A stretch of 56,917 nt of DNA from an uncultured Saprospiraceae bacterium (GTDB lineage: Bacteria > Bacteroidota > Bacteroidia > Chitinophagales > Saprospiraceae). How positions within the stretch are numbered: position 1 is the stretch's first letter; every line of letters begins with the position of its first letter. Position numbers and translations under genes: made by a program. The notes under the pieces are model-generated. The model made no database searches and was not told where the DNA came from. It saw nothing but the letters and a program-made list of their open reading frames with translations. The DNA lies in the NCBI GenBank assembly GCA_937924495.1, contig CALDSS010000082.1:1-56917 (forward strand). The letters are read 5' to 3'. Positions 7,526 to 16,294 of this stretch are shown piece by piece.

Positions 7526-8713
7526 TTAATTCACTTTTAAAAACTTAAAAGTTGAGGAACTTTGATTGTCCAAATCTCTAACTTCTATGAAATACATCCC
7601 ATTTGACAACCCAGTTAAATCAATTTTGGATTCATTCTTTGAGGTTAACACTTCTTTACCAAATACATCATAAACAACTGATTTATAGTTATTTATAATA
7701 CTTTTTATGTTTAAAACATTAGAAGTTGGATTAGGAAAAATTGCAAATTTAGTTTGATTTAAACTTTTAGTAGAACTGATTGGCCGTTGTGAGCAAAACA
7801 CTCGACTGTTGCCATTGTCATCCAAGTAATTTTGCAATTCATCCCAAATAACTCTATTTACAATAAAGTAATTATCTGAGATAAGGGGATGGATAAATGC
7901 CGGAGGTGGCTCATATCCATTTGGAGCTCGTTCTTCCAACATAGCCATGTAAGTGACCATCGCCGCCAAAAAATAAATGGTTGGCTGACCATGCGGCGCA
8001 TCATCCTCATACAAAGAACTTACGGGTATATTCGAAAAAGGAGATTGTTGTAATAACCGACTAATAACCGGCCCCACTGGTATCATACTCACGCAAACAT
8101 CTGGATGCTTTGCCGCAACAGCATCATGATATTCTACAAACCAATCATTATATCCACCATTCAGATATTCATTATAATTTTTCCACTCATCTCTATTGGG
8201 CGGAAAAGCACCTGATAAAAACTGGGGCATATCTGGCCAGCTTTCATAGATATAAAATTTGAGTCCATCCTCCTGTTCTTTGCACCAATCAAAAATGGTA
8301 TTGGTAGCCCCAATTGGTGAGAAATTATGGTTGGAATAATTAGCATCAGGTCTTTGCCCTTGAATAAAATTACCTGGCGTAATCATAATGGAATTGAAAT
8401 CAGCAGCTCCAAAAGATTCATTGTCTGAATCCCATGCACCGGGCACATTATCAAAACTCCAATTGGCCACAGGCGGTACATTTTGATGCTGCGGTAAAAA
8501 TCCATATTGACCGCTCACCGCATAATCATGCCCACCCAGCTCCATCAACTCTTGCAGCCAATGTGGAACGGAGGATTCATCACTTGGCGTGGGTTCAGCT
8601 TGCCGCTCATGTTGGATGAGGCTATTGCCAAAAATGTAGGTTCGGAGGTTTTGTTGGGCATTTAGGTTAAAAATAAAACTGCTTAGAATTACTCCTAAAA
8701 AGAATCTTCTCAT
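7526..8713 (-). CDS. secreted GNSL-motif (SGNH-esterase-like) protein with T9SS sorting domain
   Basis: A 395-residue exported protein with a signal peptide of about 19 residues (MRRFFLGVIL...NLNA). An early IFGNSLI (27-33) sits where SGNH hydrolases carry the nucleophile serine. SLYEDDAPHGQPTIYFLAA near residues 230-248 could supply the Asp-x-x-His pair. The T9SS type A domain starts at FAIFPNPTSNVLNI, about 75 residues from the end. It resembles DUF4886/SGNH-type carbohydrate esterases, but this is a motif reading only. It is the first gene of a two-gene unit with the amidohydrolase-like gene 3 bases downstream; a joint extracellular degradation role is an inference. Confidence 0.68.
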   Translation of the reverse strand: MRRFFLGVILSSFIFNLNAQQNLRTYIFGNSLIQHERQAEPTPSDESSVPHWLQELMELGGHDYAVSGQYGFLPQHQNVPPVANWSFDNVPGAWDSDNESFGAADFNSIMITPGNFIQGQRPDANYSNHNFSPIGATNTIFDWCKEQEDGLKFYIYESWPDMPQFLSGAFPPNRDEWKNYNEYLNGGYNDWFVEYHDAVAAKHPDVCVSMIPVGPVISRLLQQSPFSNIPVSSLYEDDAPHGQPTIYFLAAMVTYMAMLEERAPNGYEPPPAFIHPLISDNYFIVNRVIWDELQNYLDDNGNSRVFCSQRPISSTKSLNQTKFAIFPNPTSNVLNIKSIINNYKSVVYDVFGKEVLTSKNESKIDLTGLSNGMYFIEVRDLDNQSSSTFKFLKVN

Positions 8714-8835
8714 GTAAACTTATCTTTTTGATTGAATCGAATATACTTGATTACAAATCAAAAGTAAGAATTTCGAAATTTCTAATTAGGAATGAATACA
8801 ATTCCGTCTGAGGATAAACCAAGTCTTATCAAAAT

Positions 8836-11325
8836 TTAAAACTCCTCCCCACCAAAATCACCACCACCACTGCGATTTCCACGGCGACGTTTTTTGCGAT
8901 CTTGTTTTCCAATCTGATAATTCAATTGAACACTCAACGCACGAGATGGCCAACGGAATTCTCTTGAGGCAATAGTTCGAGCAGTTTCTAATTCAAATCT
9001 AAATCTGCGCGTATTGAAAACATCGCTCAATTTGATGGTAATCGAAGCGCGTTTTTTATAAAATGGTTTGCGGAAAGCGAGGTCAGTCCATGCAAATTCA
9101 AAACGAGTTCCTTGAGGGGTAGCGCCTTTTGAACGATAGAAAATAAACGATTGAATATTCGCATCTTTCCAAATTGTGAAATTGGAAATCAATCGCCCAC
9201 TCCACTGAAAACCTGTGGAAGATGCGCCTTCTAAAATATCACCAGCGTCCACCTCTTGCCAATAACCACTGACACTACCGTTCATGTTTATTTTTCGATT
9301 TGGGCGATAGCTACCGATGAGTTCTACGCCATAATTTCTTTCATTATCGAAATTGCCCCAAGTACTGATTCTCTGTCCTGTAGATGGACTTTCTTCAACC
9401 AAACGAGCATGTTTATCAAAAATATCTCTAAAGAAAAAATTGGTATTGAACGTTCCTTTTTCAAAACTTTTTAAATATCCAATTTCATAAGAATTGATAA
9501 ATTCTGGAAGAATGAATGGATTTCCTGAACGCGGATTCAAAGGATTTGAAATATCTAAAGCGGGATTCAACATTCTCAATCGAGGACGATTTACACGACG
9601 ACTGTAATTGATTTGAATTTTTCCATTTTCACTTGTAGGGTAAGCAATGGCCGCACTTGGATATAAACGGAAATAATCATTTTGAACTGGAAACTCCTCA
9701 ATGGACGAAAACCGAGTGTCTTCTAAACTGGAAGTAGTCAATGCTTGCTCCGCACGAAGTCCGAGTGAATATTCAAATTTATTGAGCGTTCCTGAAGCCA
9801 AAAGATAGACGGCATAAACATCTTCATCGTAAGTAAAAACGTTTGAAAAGGTATCGTTCAAAACACCAAAGTCTAATCGGTCATAATCATTCTCCTGATC
9901 TTGAATGGTAATCCTATATCCCGTTTCCCACTTGATCCCATTTGCTTTTTGCGAATAATCACCTTGTAAAAGTAGTAACTGATTTTTATCAAATACGGGA
10001 GTTGATTGAATCAATCTATCTCCAAATTCAGATCCATCTGCCTCAAAGAATGATTCTTCAAATGCCTCCAATTCATCTCCATTCGAGTTAGAAAAAGAAG
10101 CGATTAAGCTGAGAGATTGGTCTTCTCCGCTGTAAGTTTTATTATAATTTAGCGCATATTCTCCACCAATACTGTTGGAAATATCTGTATCATTTCTTCT
10201 CGAACTACCCAACAAATTACGGCTTTTATCAAAATTGATAAAATCAGTTCCTCCCTGCATATCACTCCCTCGCCAGTTGGAAGATCCGTTCAATGAAAGT
10301 ACCGAAGAGGCATCAAAGTAATATTCAAAACCTCCACTTACTGTATGCGATTTTCTAAATCCATCAATTTCGAAAATAGATTCTTGAATGTCAGGTTGCC
10401 CCACAAACGAAACGAGATTTTCATTATCAATCAATCCTTTTCTGAATCGCCTACGGTTTTGAAAAGCATAATTTCCGAACCAATTGAACTTTCCAATTCT
10501 GTAATTGAGATTGAGTGAAGCTTGTGCACTTTTATTGGTATCGTATGAAGTTTGAGCATTAAGGTTGAAGCCTCTTTTGTTTTGCTTTTTGGTTATAATA
10601 TTGATTATCCCCGTCATGCCCTCTGGCGAGTATTTAGCAGATGGATTGGTCATCACTTCAATGCGTTGGATGATATTTGCAGGTATTTGTTGTAGTACTG
10701 CTTGCCTGCTCAGGCCCACTATACCAGATGGACGTCCATTAATAAAAACTCTAACATTGGCATTACCTCTCAAACTCACATTGCCATCAATATCGACTTC
10801 TACCGATGGGATATTTTTTAAAACTTCTGTGGCATCTCCTCCAGCTGCAGACAAATCTTTATCTACATTAAAGACCCTTTTATCTAACCCAAATTGAACC
10901 ATTTCTCTCTTTGCAGTCACTTCTACTTCAGCCAATTGTTGGGCATCCTCCGACAACATGATCTGCCTCATTCTGGCGAATCTATTTTCCTCGTTAATTT
11001 CAATTTTTTCTTTTGAAAATTCGCTGTATCCGATGAAATTGATTTTTAAGTCGTAAGTACCAAAATCAAGGTCTTTGACGAAAAAGCCACCATCATCACG
11101 ACTGTTATTTCCTGCTACCAGTTCCTCCGTTCCACTTTTGTAAACGGCAATGTTTGCAAAGGAAATTCCAAGTCCCGTACTTTTATCCATTACCTTTCCA
11201 GCAATAGCACCTTTATTGGGATCCATTTTCATACGTCCACCACCTCGACCACCCGGCCCTCTTGGAGGTTGTGCTTCTGCTACAATAGGAATGATTAGAG
11301 CGAGGAGTAATAATATCTTCTTCAT
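8836..11325 (-). CDS. outer-membrane beta-barrel receptor (TonB-dependent-receptor-like, OMP_b-brl_3 type)
   Basis: An 829-residue outer-membrane protein. It has a signal peptide (1-18), a Gly/Arg-rich linker PPRGPGGRGGGRMKMDP, a carboxypeptidase-regulatory-like beta domain (about 38-125, GKVMDKSTGLGISFANIAV), a plug domain (about 140-245, with IPSVEVDIDGNVSLRGNANV and VMTNPSAKYSPEGMTGIINI), and a long barrel of Tyr/Phe/Asn-rich strands. A basic, Gly-rich tail (KKRRRGNRSGGGDF) follows the last strand and ends in Phe. The layout fits the Bacteroidota 'outer membrane beta-barrel family' relatives of TonB receptors. No SusD partner is adjacent and the ligand is unknown. Confidence 0.88.
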   Translation of the reverse strand: MKKILLLLALIIPIVAEAQPPRGPGGRGGGRMKMDPNKGAIAGKVMDKSTGLGISFANIAVYKSGTEELVAGNNSRDDGGFFVKDLDFGTYDLKINFIGYSEFSKEKIEINEENRFARMRQIMLSEDAQQLAEVEVTAKREMVQFGLDKRVFNVDKDLSAAGGDATEVLKNIPSVEVDIDGNVSLRGNANVRVFINGRPSGIVGLSRQAVLQQIPANIIQRIEVMTNPSAKYSPEGMTGIINIITKKQNKRGFNLNAQTSYDTNKSAQASLNLNYRIGKFNWFGNYAFQNRRRFRKGLIDNENLVSFVGQPDIQESIFEIDGFRKSHTVSGGFEYYFDASSVLSLNGSSNWRGSDMQGGTDFINFDKSRNLLGSSRRNDTDISNSIGGEYALNYNKTYSGEDQSLSLIASFSNSNGDELEAFEESFFEADGSEFGDRLIQSTPVFDKNQLLLLQGDYSQKANGIKWETGYRITIQDQENDYDRLDFGVLNDTFSNVFTYDEDVYAVYLLASGTLNKFEYSLGLRAEQALTTSSLEDTRFSSIEEFPVQNDYFRLYPSAAIAYPTSENGKIQINYSRRVNRPRLRMLNPALDISNPLNPRSGNPFILPEFINSYEIGYLKSFEKGTFNTNFFFRDIFDKHARLVEESPSTGQRISTWGNFDNERNYGVELIGSYRPNRKINMNGSVSGYWQEVDAGDILEGASSTGFQWSGRLISNFTIWKDANIQSFIFYRSKGATPQGTRFEFAWTDLAFRKPFYKKRASITIKLSDVFNTRRFRFELETARTIASREFRWPSRALSVQLNYQIGKQDRKKRRRGNRSGGGDFGGEEF

Positions 11326-11434
11326 GGAGTGGTTTTCTGTGAAGTTGTTTTAAAAAAAACTTCCAAAATATAAAAATAGGCACCCAAAAATCTTTGAGTG
11401 CCTATTATTCAATGCGTTTAACGTTATATTATAT

Positions 11435-13840
11435 CTAAAGTTTAATCATCCTTTTTGAAAGTGTTGATTCCTCATTATTTAACAATAAATATAAATTGCC
11501 TTTCGGCAAATGATTTACCTTAATAATAAAGTCTTGTGCCTCCGTTGATTTATTGAATTGTTGAATATCCAATACCTTTCCATTTACATCCAATATACTT
11601 AGTTCAAAATCTCCTCTCCAATCATTATCAATATTTAGTGTAGTGCTATATGCAACCGGATTTGGTATTAAAGTCACATTTTCATCATCTTCAAAAACGT
11701 TTTGAGCATTAACCATTCCCTGAAACTCATACGCACCGATATCTACTTGACCAAATCTCGGGTTTCCGTCCAAATCGACAGTTGGGGCATCGTCGTTTAC
11801 TCCTGCATTAATCAATGGACTTCCCGCTAAAAGGTGATAATCCATATTAAATGCATCGACAAACATGGGGTCATCCTGACTATTATTAATGTCCGTAGTT
11901 TGGGTTAGGATACCTTCTGTTGAAGTGTCATTCGAGAAGTTTCCACCATCAGAAACAACAATTGTATTACCAGTACTGGCTGCGTAGTTAGTCGCGTTTA
12001 CATTCAAAAAGGCATTATTTTGTAGAAACAAGGTTGCCTGAGTAGAGTCAGTAGTCGAAGTAGCAATTCCAGCGGATAGTTGACCAGTATTGTCAGCAAA
12101 GGTGGAATTCTTAATGGTAACATTCAACTCATCTGATCCAGAAGCCTCCATTGAAATAGCACCCACGTCATTCGCTTCATTATTTACAAAAAGACAACTT
12201 GTAATATTTGAGTTAGCATTCAAAATTACCATTGCCCCGCCTACAGTTGCGGTTTCGTTAGAATCAAAAATAGTATTAGTCATGTTCAATCGTGAGGCAC
12301 CCATTTGGCCTTCAACCATATATAACCCTCCACCAATGTTGCCAGATTGATTATTTTCAAAACGAGAATCTTCAATTGTGATGGTCTCCGCACCAGCGAT
12401 CAAAATACCTCCGCCCATCTGATCTGCATTGTTAGAGGAGAAAGTGGTATTTTTCAATGTAAGGGATCGCGCTTCACCTTGAACATGTATTGCCCCTCCA
12501 AACCTAGCACTATTACCTTCAAAACTACAATCCTCAAATGTCAAATTAGCATCAAGGGCAAGCGCTACCCCTCCTCCGTAATTGCCAGAAATGTTTCCAT
12601 TAAATTTTGTGCCTTTGACAATGGCGATAGTAGAGTCTCCTTGAACGTGTAATGCCCCTCCAGTCTCTCTATTGGATTCATTATTTTCGAATATGCAATC
12701 TGTGATAAGCACCCGTTTTTTATCTCCAATAGTGCTTACTGCCCCCCCTGCAAAGCCGGCCTCATTATTCATAAAAACACAATTCAACAATTCAAAACTT
12801 CCACTAAAAGATCTGACTGCTCCCCCAGCAAAACCTGTGGCAGTATTCCCATCAAAGAGACAATCTTTTATCAAAAAATCTTCGGCAAATTGTTCTGCGA
12901 AAGTAAAGTCTCTAAAGTCTGTATAGATTGCACCTCCATTTGAAGCGAAATTTGCTTTAAATTCACAATTTACGATATCCACATTTGTGCTGTGCCAATT
13001 ATATATCGCCCCAGCAATACTGCCTTCACTTACATTATCTGTAAAATTACAATTCTCGATATTCAGTCCGCGTGACCATTCAGTATATAGTGCTCCATTA
13101 CTGATCGAATTTTCAGAGAAATTGCAGTCTTTAATTTCGACATTTTCAACTCTTATCATATACAGAGCTGCCTGATCCAATGCGGTATTTTTGTAGAATC
13201 GACAATTCTGAAAAACAGAATTGGATGCAGCGCTTTCAAGGAGACTAATGCCAACACCAGTTCCGCCAAAATTACCTGTAAAATCTGTATTTGTAATCGT
13301 CACTCTAGCATAAGATAAAATACCAGCACCTGCTCTCAACCCAATATCAACCGCCCCATCATTATCCAAATAAGTACTAGTTCCGCCAGTAATTGTAAAG
13401 GCATCTATCAAAACAGACCCAGCTGCAGAATTAATTACCATTACATGAATAGCATTATCTTCTCTATTGTCTAGGACATTGTCATCGACATCATCGCCCG
13501 CCAAATCGCCCGATAGTATAGTAGGATTGGAAGCGATGTCCCTATCATCTTGCGTAAACTCAGTCCCTGCGAATCCTCCAAAAATACTTACTGGACGGTT
13601 CACTTCAAATGTACTTAAAGTATCCAATGAACCGAACCCTGGTCTATAAGTACCTTTTGCAACCCATATAATATCTTTTGAAGTATCATCAAGCGCTTGT
13701 TGCAAATCGGTATAAGCATTTTCCCATGATGTACCATCATTGGTTCCAGTAGCAGCCTGATTTACATAAATCTGGTTTTGCTGGGCTAATAACATGAATG
13801 GTATCATGCATGAAAACAAAAAAAGAATATTTTTTTTCAT
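11435..13840 (-). CDS. secreted parallel beta-helix protein with T9SS sorting domain
   Basis: An 801-residue exported protein. The signal peptide is MKKNILFLFSCMIPFMLLA; the frame opens 56 codons earlier, but ATG 13840 gives the only sensible signal sequence. After IYVNQAATGTNDGTSWENAYTDLQQAL, the entry of 'choice-of-anchor Q' right-handed beta-helix proteins, about 20 degenerate coils follow with phrases such as CxFxxNxAxxxGGAV. DIGAYEFQG closes the helix near residue 715. The last ~75 residues (VTLIPNPVAYSTTLNI) are a T9SS type A domain. Such proteins are adhesins or polysaccharide-active enzymes, and no catalytic residues can be assigned. It is transcribed alone. Confidence 0.88.
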   Translation of the reverse strand: MKKNILFLFSCMIPFMLLAQQNQIYVNQAATGTNDGTSWENAYTDLQQALDDTSKDIIWVAKGTYRPGFGSLDTLSTFEVNRPVSIFGGFAGTEFTQDDRDIASNPTILSGDLAGDDVDDNVLDNREDNAIHVMVINSAAGSVLIDAFTITGGTSTYLDNDGAVDIGLRAGAGILSYARVTITNTDFTGNFGGTGVGISLLESAASNSVFQNCRFYKNTALDQAALYMIRVENVEIKDCNFSENSISNGALYTEWSRGLNIENCNFTDNVSEGSIAGAIYNWHSTNVDIVNCEFKANFASNGGAIYTDFRDFTFAEQFAEDFLIKDCLFDGNTATGFAGGAVRSFSGSFELLNCVFMNNEAGFAGGAVSTIGDKKRVLITDCIFENNESNRETGGALHVQGDSTIAIVKGTKFNGNISGNYGGGVALALDANLTFEDCSFEGNSARFGGAIHVQGEARSLTLKNTTFSSNNADQMGGGILIAGAETITIEDSRFENNQSGNIGGGLYMVEGQMGASRLNMTNTIFDSNETATVGGAMVILNANSNITSCLFVNNEANDVGAISMEASGSDELNVTIKNSTFADNTGQLSAGIATSTTDSTQATLFLQNNAFLNVNATNYAASTGNTIVVSDGGNFSNDTSTEGILTQTTDINNSQDDPMFVDAFNMDYHLLAGSPLINAGVNDDAPTVDLDGNPRFGQVDIGAYEFQGMVNAQNVFEDDENVTLIPNPVAYSTTLNIDNDWRGDFELSILDVNGKVLDIQQFNKSTEAQDFIIKVNHLPKGNLYLLLNNEESTLSKRMIKL

Positions 13841-14283
13841 TTTGAATGAGTTTGTAAAAGTTAAATTAATTGATAAATGTAAAAATATAGACAAATAACC
13901 CGTGGATAAAACTACCAAAATGTTATTTGGAGACAGAATCCTTAATTTTGTTTTGGGACGGGTGCTCGTTTTAAGTTCTTTATCAAAATTCGATTTGCAA
14001 AGAGTCATAAATCGATAAGCAACTTCTTTATCCTAATACATAGCAGGCAAAAGAAAGCAAAATTAACCTCAATAGGAATCATAATATCATGATTACTGAT
14101 TAATTTTATATATACAATTTTATAATTTGTATAGAAGCTTAATTGATCAACCAGAGAGAAGCAATCGAACAAACTAAATCGTAATAATCATACGGCTCTT
14201 TTTGCCCCACTTTTCGTGAAATTTTATGACTCCCATACAAAAGTCATGAAATACAAAATCTAAATTTACTCATCAAAGATTTT

Positions 14284-14347
14284 CGAGTTCGAAAAATCGA
14301 GATTTCGAGACGTGTTTTGTTCCCGAAATCTCGATCTCTCGAATTCG
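14284..14347. repeat. imperfect inverted repeat (24-nt arms)
   Basis: The left arm CGAGTTCGAAAAATCGAGATTTCG region (14284-14307) pairs with the right arm at 14324-14347 at 21 of 24 positions, across a 16-nt loop. The arms are built from TCGA/CGAGA words unlike the surrounding AT-rich sequence. There is no T-run on either side that would make it a plain terminator. Confidence 0.75.
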
Positions 14348-14496
14348 TTTTTCATAACTTCCACGGCATCTGTCTAAGAACCCATTTTAAAGTAACTTCT
14401 GCTATCAATCCTTTAAAGTAAGGCAAAAAAAAATGGGTTAATCAGCCTAAATTACTGATTTCGTTTTAGGAAGCTAAAAAAACTCATTTTGCTTTC

Positions 14497-14504
14497 TATT
14501 TTTG
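14497..14504 (+). promoter_or_regulatory. -7 box (TATTTTTG) for folD
   Basis: An exact match to TAnnTTTG, ending 17 bases before the folD ATG, so the transcript would start only a few bases upstream of the start codon. A -33 element is not clear. Confidence 0.6.
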
Positions 14505-14521
14505 CACCTCAAAATTGAATC

Positions 14522-15403
14522 ATGCAATTATTAGACGGAAAGGCACTTAGCAATACCATAAAAGACGAATTAGCAGAAGAGGTAGGACGAATCAGACAAT
14601 CTGATTTGAAAATTCCTCATTTGGCAGCTGTTTTAATTGGCGACAATCCAGCAAGCGAAAGTTATGTAAGAAGTAAGGTTCGCTCTTGCGAAAAGATAGG
14701 CTTTCAATCTACCTTAATTAGAAGAAAAGCCGATATCACTGAAGATGAACTTCTCGAAATTATTGATGATTTAAACAAAGACCGTGATATCGACGGCTTC
14801 ATCGTACAATTACCGTTGCCCAAACATATAGACGAAGACAAAGTAACCCTCGCCATCGATCCTAAAAAAGATGTTGACGGATTTCATCCAGTCAATTTTG
14901 GCAAAATGGCACAAGGGTTACCGGCCTATTTACCTGCAACTCCTTTCGGAATTGTCACTATGTTAGATAGATATGGAATTGAAACCTCAGGAAAAGAATG
15001 TGTTGTAGTAGGTAGAAGCAACATCGTAGGCACTCCAATGAGTATTCTTTTATCAAGGAAAGCAAAAGTTGGAAATTGCACCGTAACACTTACTCATTCT
15101 AGGACTCGTGATTTGGCAGCACACACGCTAAATGCAGACATCATCATTGCAGCCATCGGAATCCCTAATTTCATTACAGGAGACATGGTGAAAGAAGGAG
15201 CAGTCGTCATTGATGTTGGAATAAACCGAGTAGAAGATGCCTCAAAGAAGCGTGGATATCGATTAGTTGGAGATGTAGATTTTGATGCTGCATCTGAAAA
15301 AGCATCTTATATAACCCCAGTTCCTGGCGGTGTGGGGCCAATGACAGTTGTCTCACTTTTAATGAATACTTTGAAGGCTTGTAGAGAAAGAGATTATCAA
15401 TAA
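14522..15403 (+). CDS. folD: bifunctional 5,10-methylenetetrahydrofolate dehydrogenase/cyclohydrolase
   Basis: A 293-residue cytoplasmic enzyme that interconverts 5,10-methylene-, methenyl- and 10-formyl-tetrahydrofolate for purine and formyl-Met synthesis. Visible signatures: SYVRSKVRSCEKIGF (about residues 49-63, with the catalytic Lys), GFIVQLPLPKHID (about 95-107), DPKKDVDGFHPVNFG, the nucleotide-binding GRSNIVGTPMSILL (about 164-177) and TPVPGGVGPMTVVSLL near the C-terminus. The length is normal. Its stop is followed directly by the prmA start (TAAATG), so the two are almost certainly cotranscribed. Confidence 0.97.
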   Translation: MQLLDGKALSNTIKDELAEEVGRIRQSDLKIPHLAAVLIGDNPASESYVRSKVRSCEKIGFQSTLIRRKADITEDELLEIIDDLNKDRDIDGFIVQLPLPKHIDEDKVTLAIDPKKDVDGFHPVNFGKMAQGLPAYLPATPFGIVTMLDRYGIETSGKECVVVGRSNIVGTPMSILLSRKAKVGNCTVTLTHSRTRDLAAHTLNADIIIAAIGIPNFITGDMVKEGAVVIDVGINRVEDASKKRGYRLVGDVDFDAASEKASYITPVPGGVGPMTVVSLLMNTLKACRERDYQ

Positions 15404-16225
15404 ATGGACTATTGGAAATTTACGTGCAAAGATTTTGAAGACTCAGGGCTCATGGTTGCCTTTTTGAGTCAATACCCTTTTGATTCGTTTGAGGAATCTC
15501 CAACACAAGTTTCTGCTTACTTGCCTCAAAATGAAGATGAAAAGGCCATAGAAATTCAATTGGATTTATTAAAAACGAGCTGGCATTTCAACTTTGATAA
15601 AGAGTTGATTCCGTTTCAAAACTGGAACAAAAAGTGGGAAGACAATTTTACTCCAATTTTGGTGGATGATTTCTGTTGCATTCGAGCAGATTTTCACGAA
15701 TCTCCTGCGAAGGTAGAGCATGAACTATTGATTAACCCTAAAATGGCTTTTGGGACTGGCCATCATGAGACTACGCGTTTAGTCATTAGGTCAATGAAAA
15801 ACATCCATTTTTCTAATAAAAAAGTACTCGATTATGGCTGTGGAACGGGCGTACTGGCATTTCTGGCAGAAAAATTAGGCGCCAAAGAAATAGATGCAGT
15901 TGAAATCGAGCAACCTGCACACGAAAATGCCGTTGAAAATGCAGAACAAAATTCCATAGAAAATGTGACCCTTTATTGGGGAACCCTAATGGATGTGCCC
16001 GAAACCACTTATGACATCATTCTTGCTAATATCAACCGAAATGTAATTTTAGATTCCTTACCTGCGTTAAACGTGCGGACTTCCAAAGGAGGCATTATAT
16101 TATTATCTGGTTTTTTACAGCAAGATATTCCGAAGATGAGATTTAATCTGGAGCAAGAAAAATTTGAAATCATTAACCAAAGTGTAGAAAATAACTGGGT
16201 TTGTCTCACAGCGAAAAAACGATAA
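15404..16225 (+). CDS. prmA: ribosomal protein L11 methyltransferase
   Basis: A 273-residue SAM-dependent methyltransferase that trimethylates ribosomal protein L11. An N-terminal L11-recognition domain (about 1-100) precedes the Rossmann methyltransferase domain. The latter has PKMAFGTGHHETTRL (about 111-125), the SAM motif DYGCGTGVLAFLA (about 144-156), and the catalytic-loop ILANINRNVIL. The start is fixed by its position directly after the folD stop. Its length is typical of Bacteroidota PrmA. Confidence 0.95.
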   Translation: MDYWKFTCKDFEDSGLMVAFLSQYPFDSFEESPTQVSAYLPQNEDEKAIEIQLDLLKTSWHFNFDKELIPFQNWNKKWEDNFTPILVDDFCCIRADFHESPAKVEHELLINPKMAFGTGHHETTRLVIRSMKNIHFSNKKVLDYGCGTGVLAFLAEKLGAKEIDAVEIEQPAHENAVENAEQNSIENVTLYWGTLMDVPETTYDIILANINRNVILDSLPALNVRTSKGGIILLSGFLQQDIPKMRFNLEQEKFEIINQSVENNWVCLTAKKR

Positions 16226-16294
16226 ATAAGTCCAAAACTCATCTATTACAGCTTATCCTTTTCACTCTACTGTTGACTCATTTAAATTCAAAGA

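Larger units (their letters stand above)
13841..14521. other. long divergent intergenic region upstream of folD
   Basis: About 680 bases without a credible gene between the beta-helix gene (minus) and folD (plus). Contents: a small palindrome around 14111-14133 (TATACAA/TTGTATA), a short hairpin ATGACT/AGTCAT at about 14227-14248, the long imperfect inverted repeat at 14284-14347, a possible folD leader fold (AACCCATTTT 14379-14388 with AAAATGGGTT 14430-14439), two direct copies of TTTAAAGTAA in that loop, and the folD -7 box. Confidence 0.55.

Noticed and set aside
14370-14521. possible folate-sensing riboswitch in the folD leader
   Set aside because: Paired segments exist, but I cannot match the tetrahydrofolate riboswitch core, and the exact -7 box at 14497-14504 lies downstream of this structure, so it would not be in the main folD transcript.
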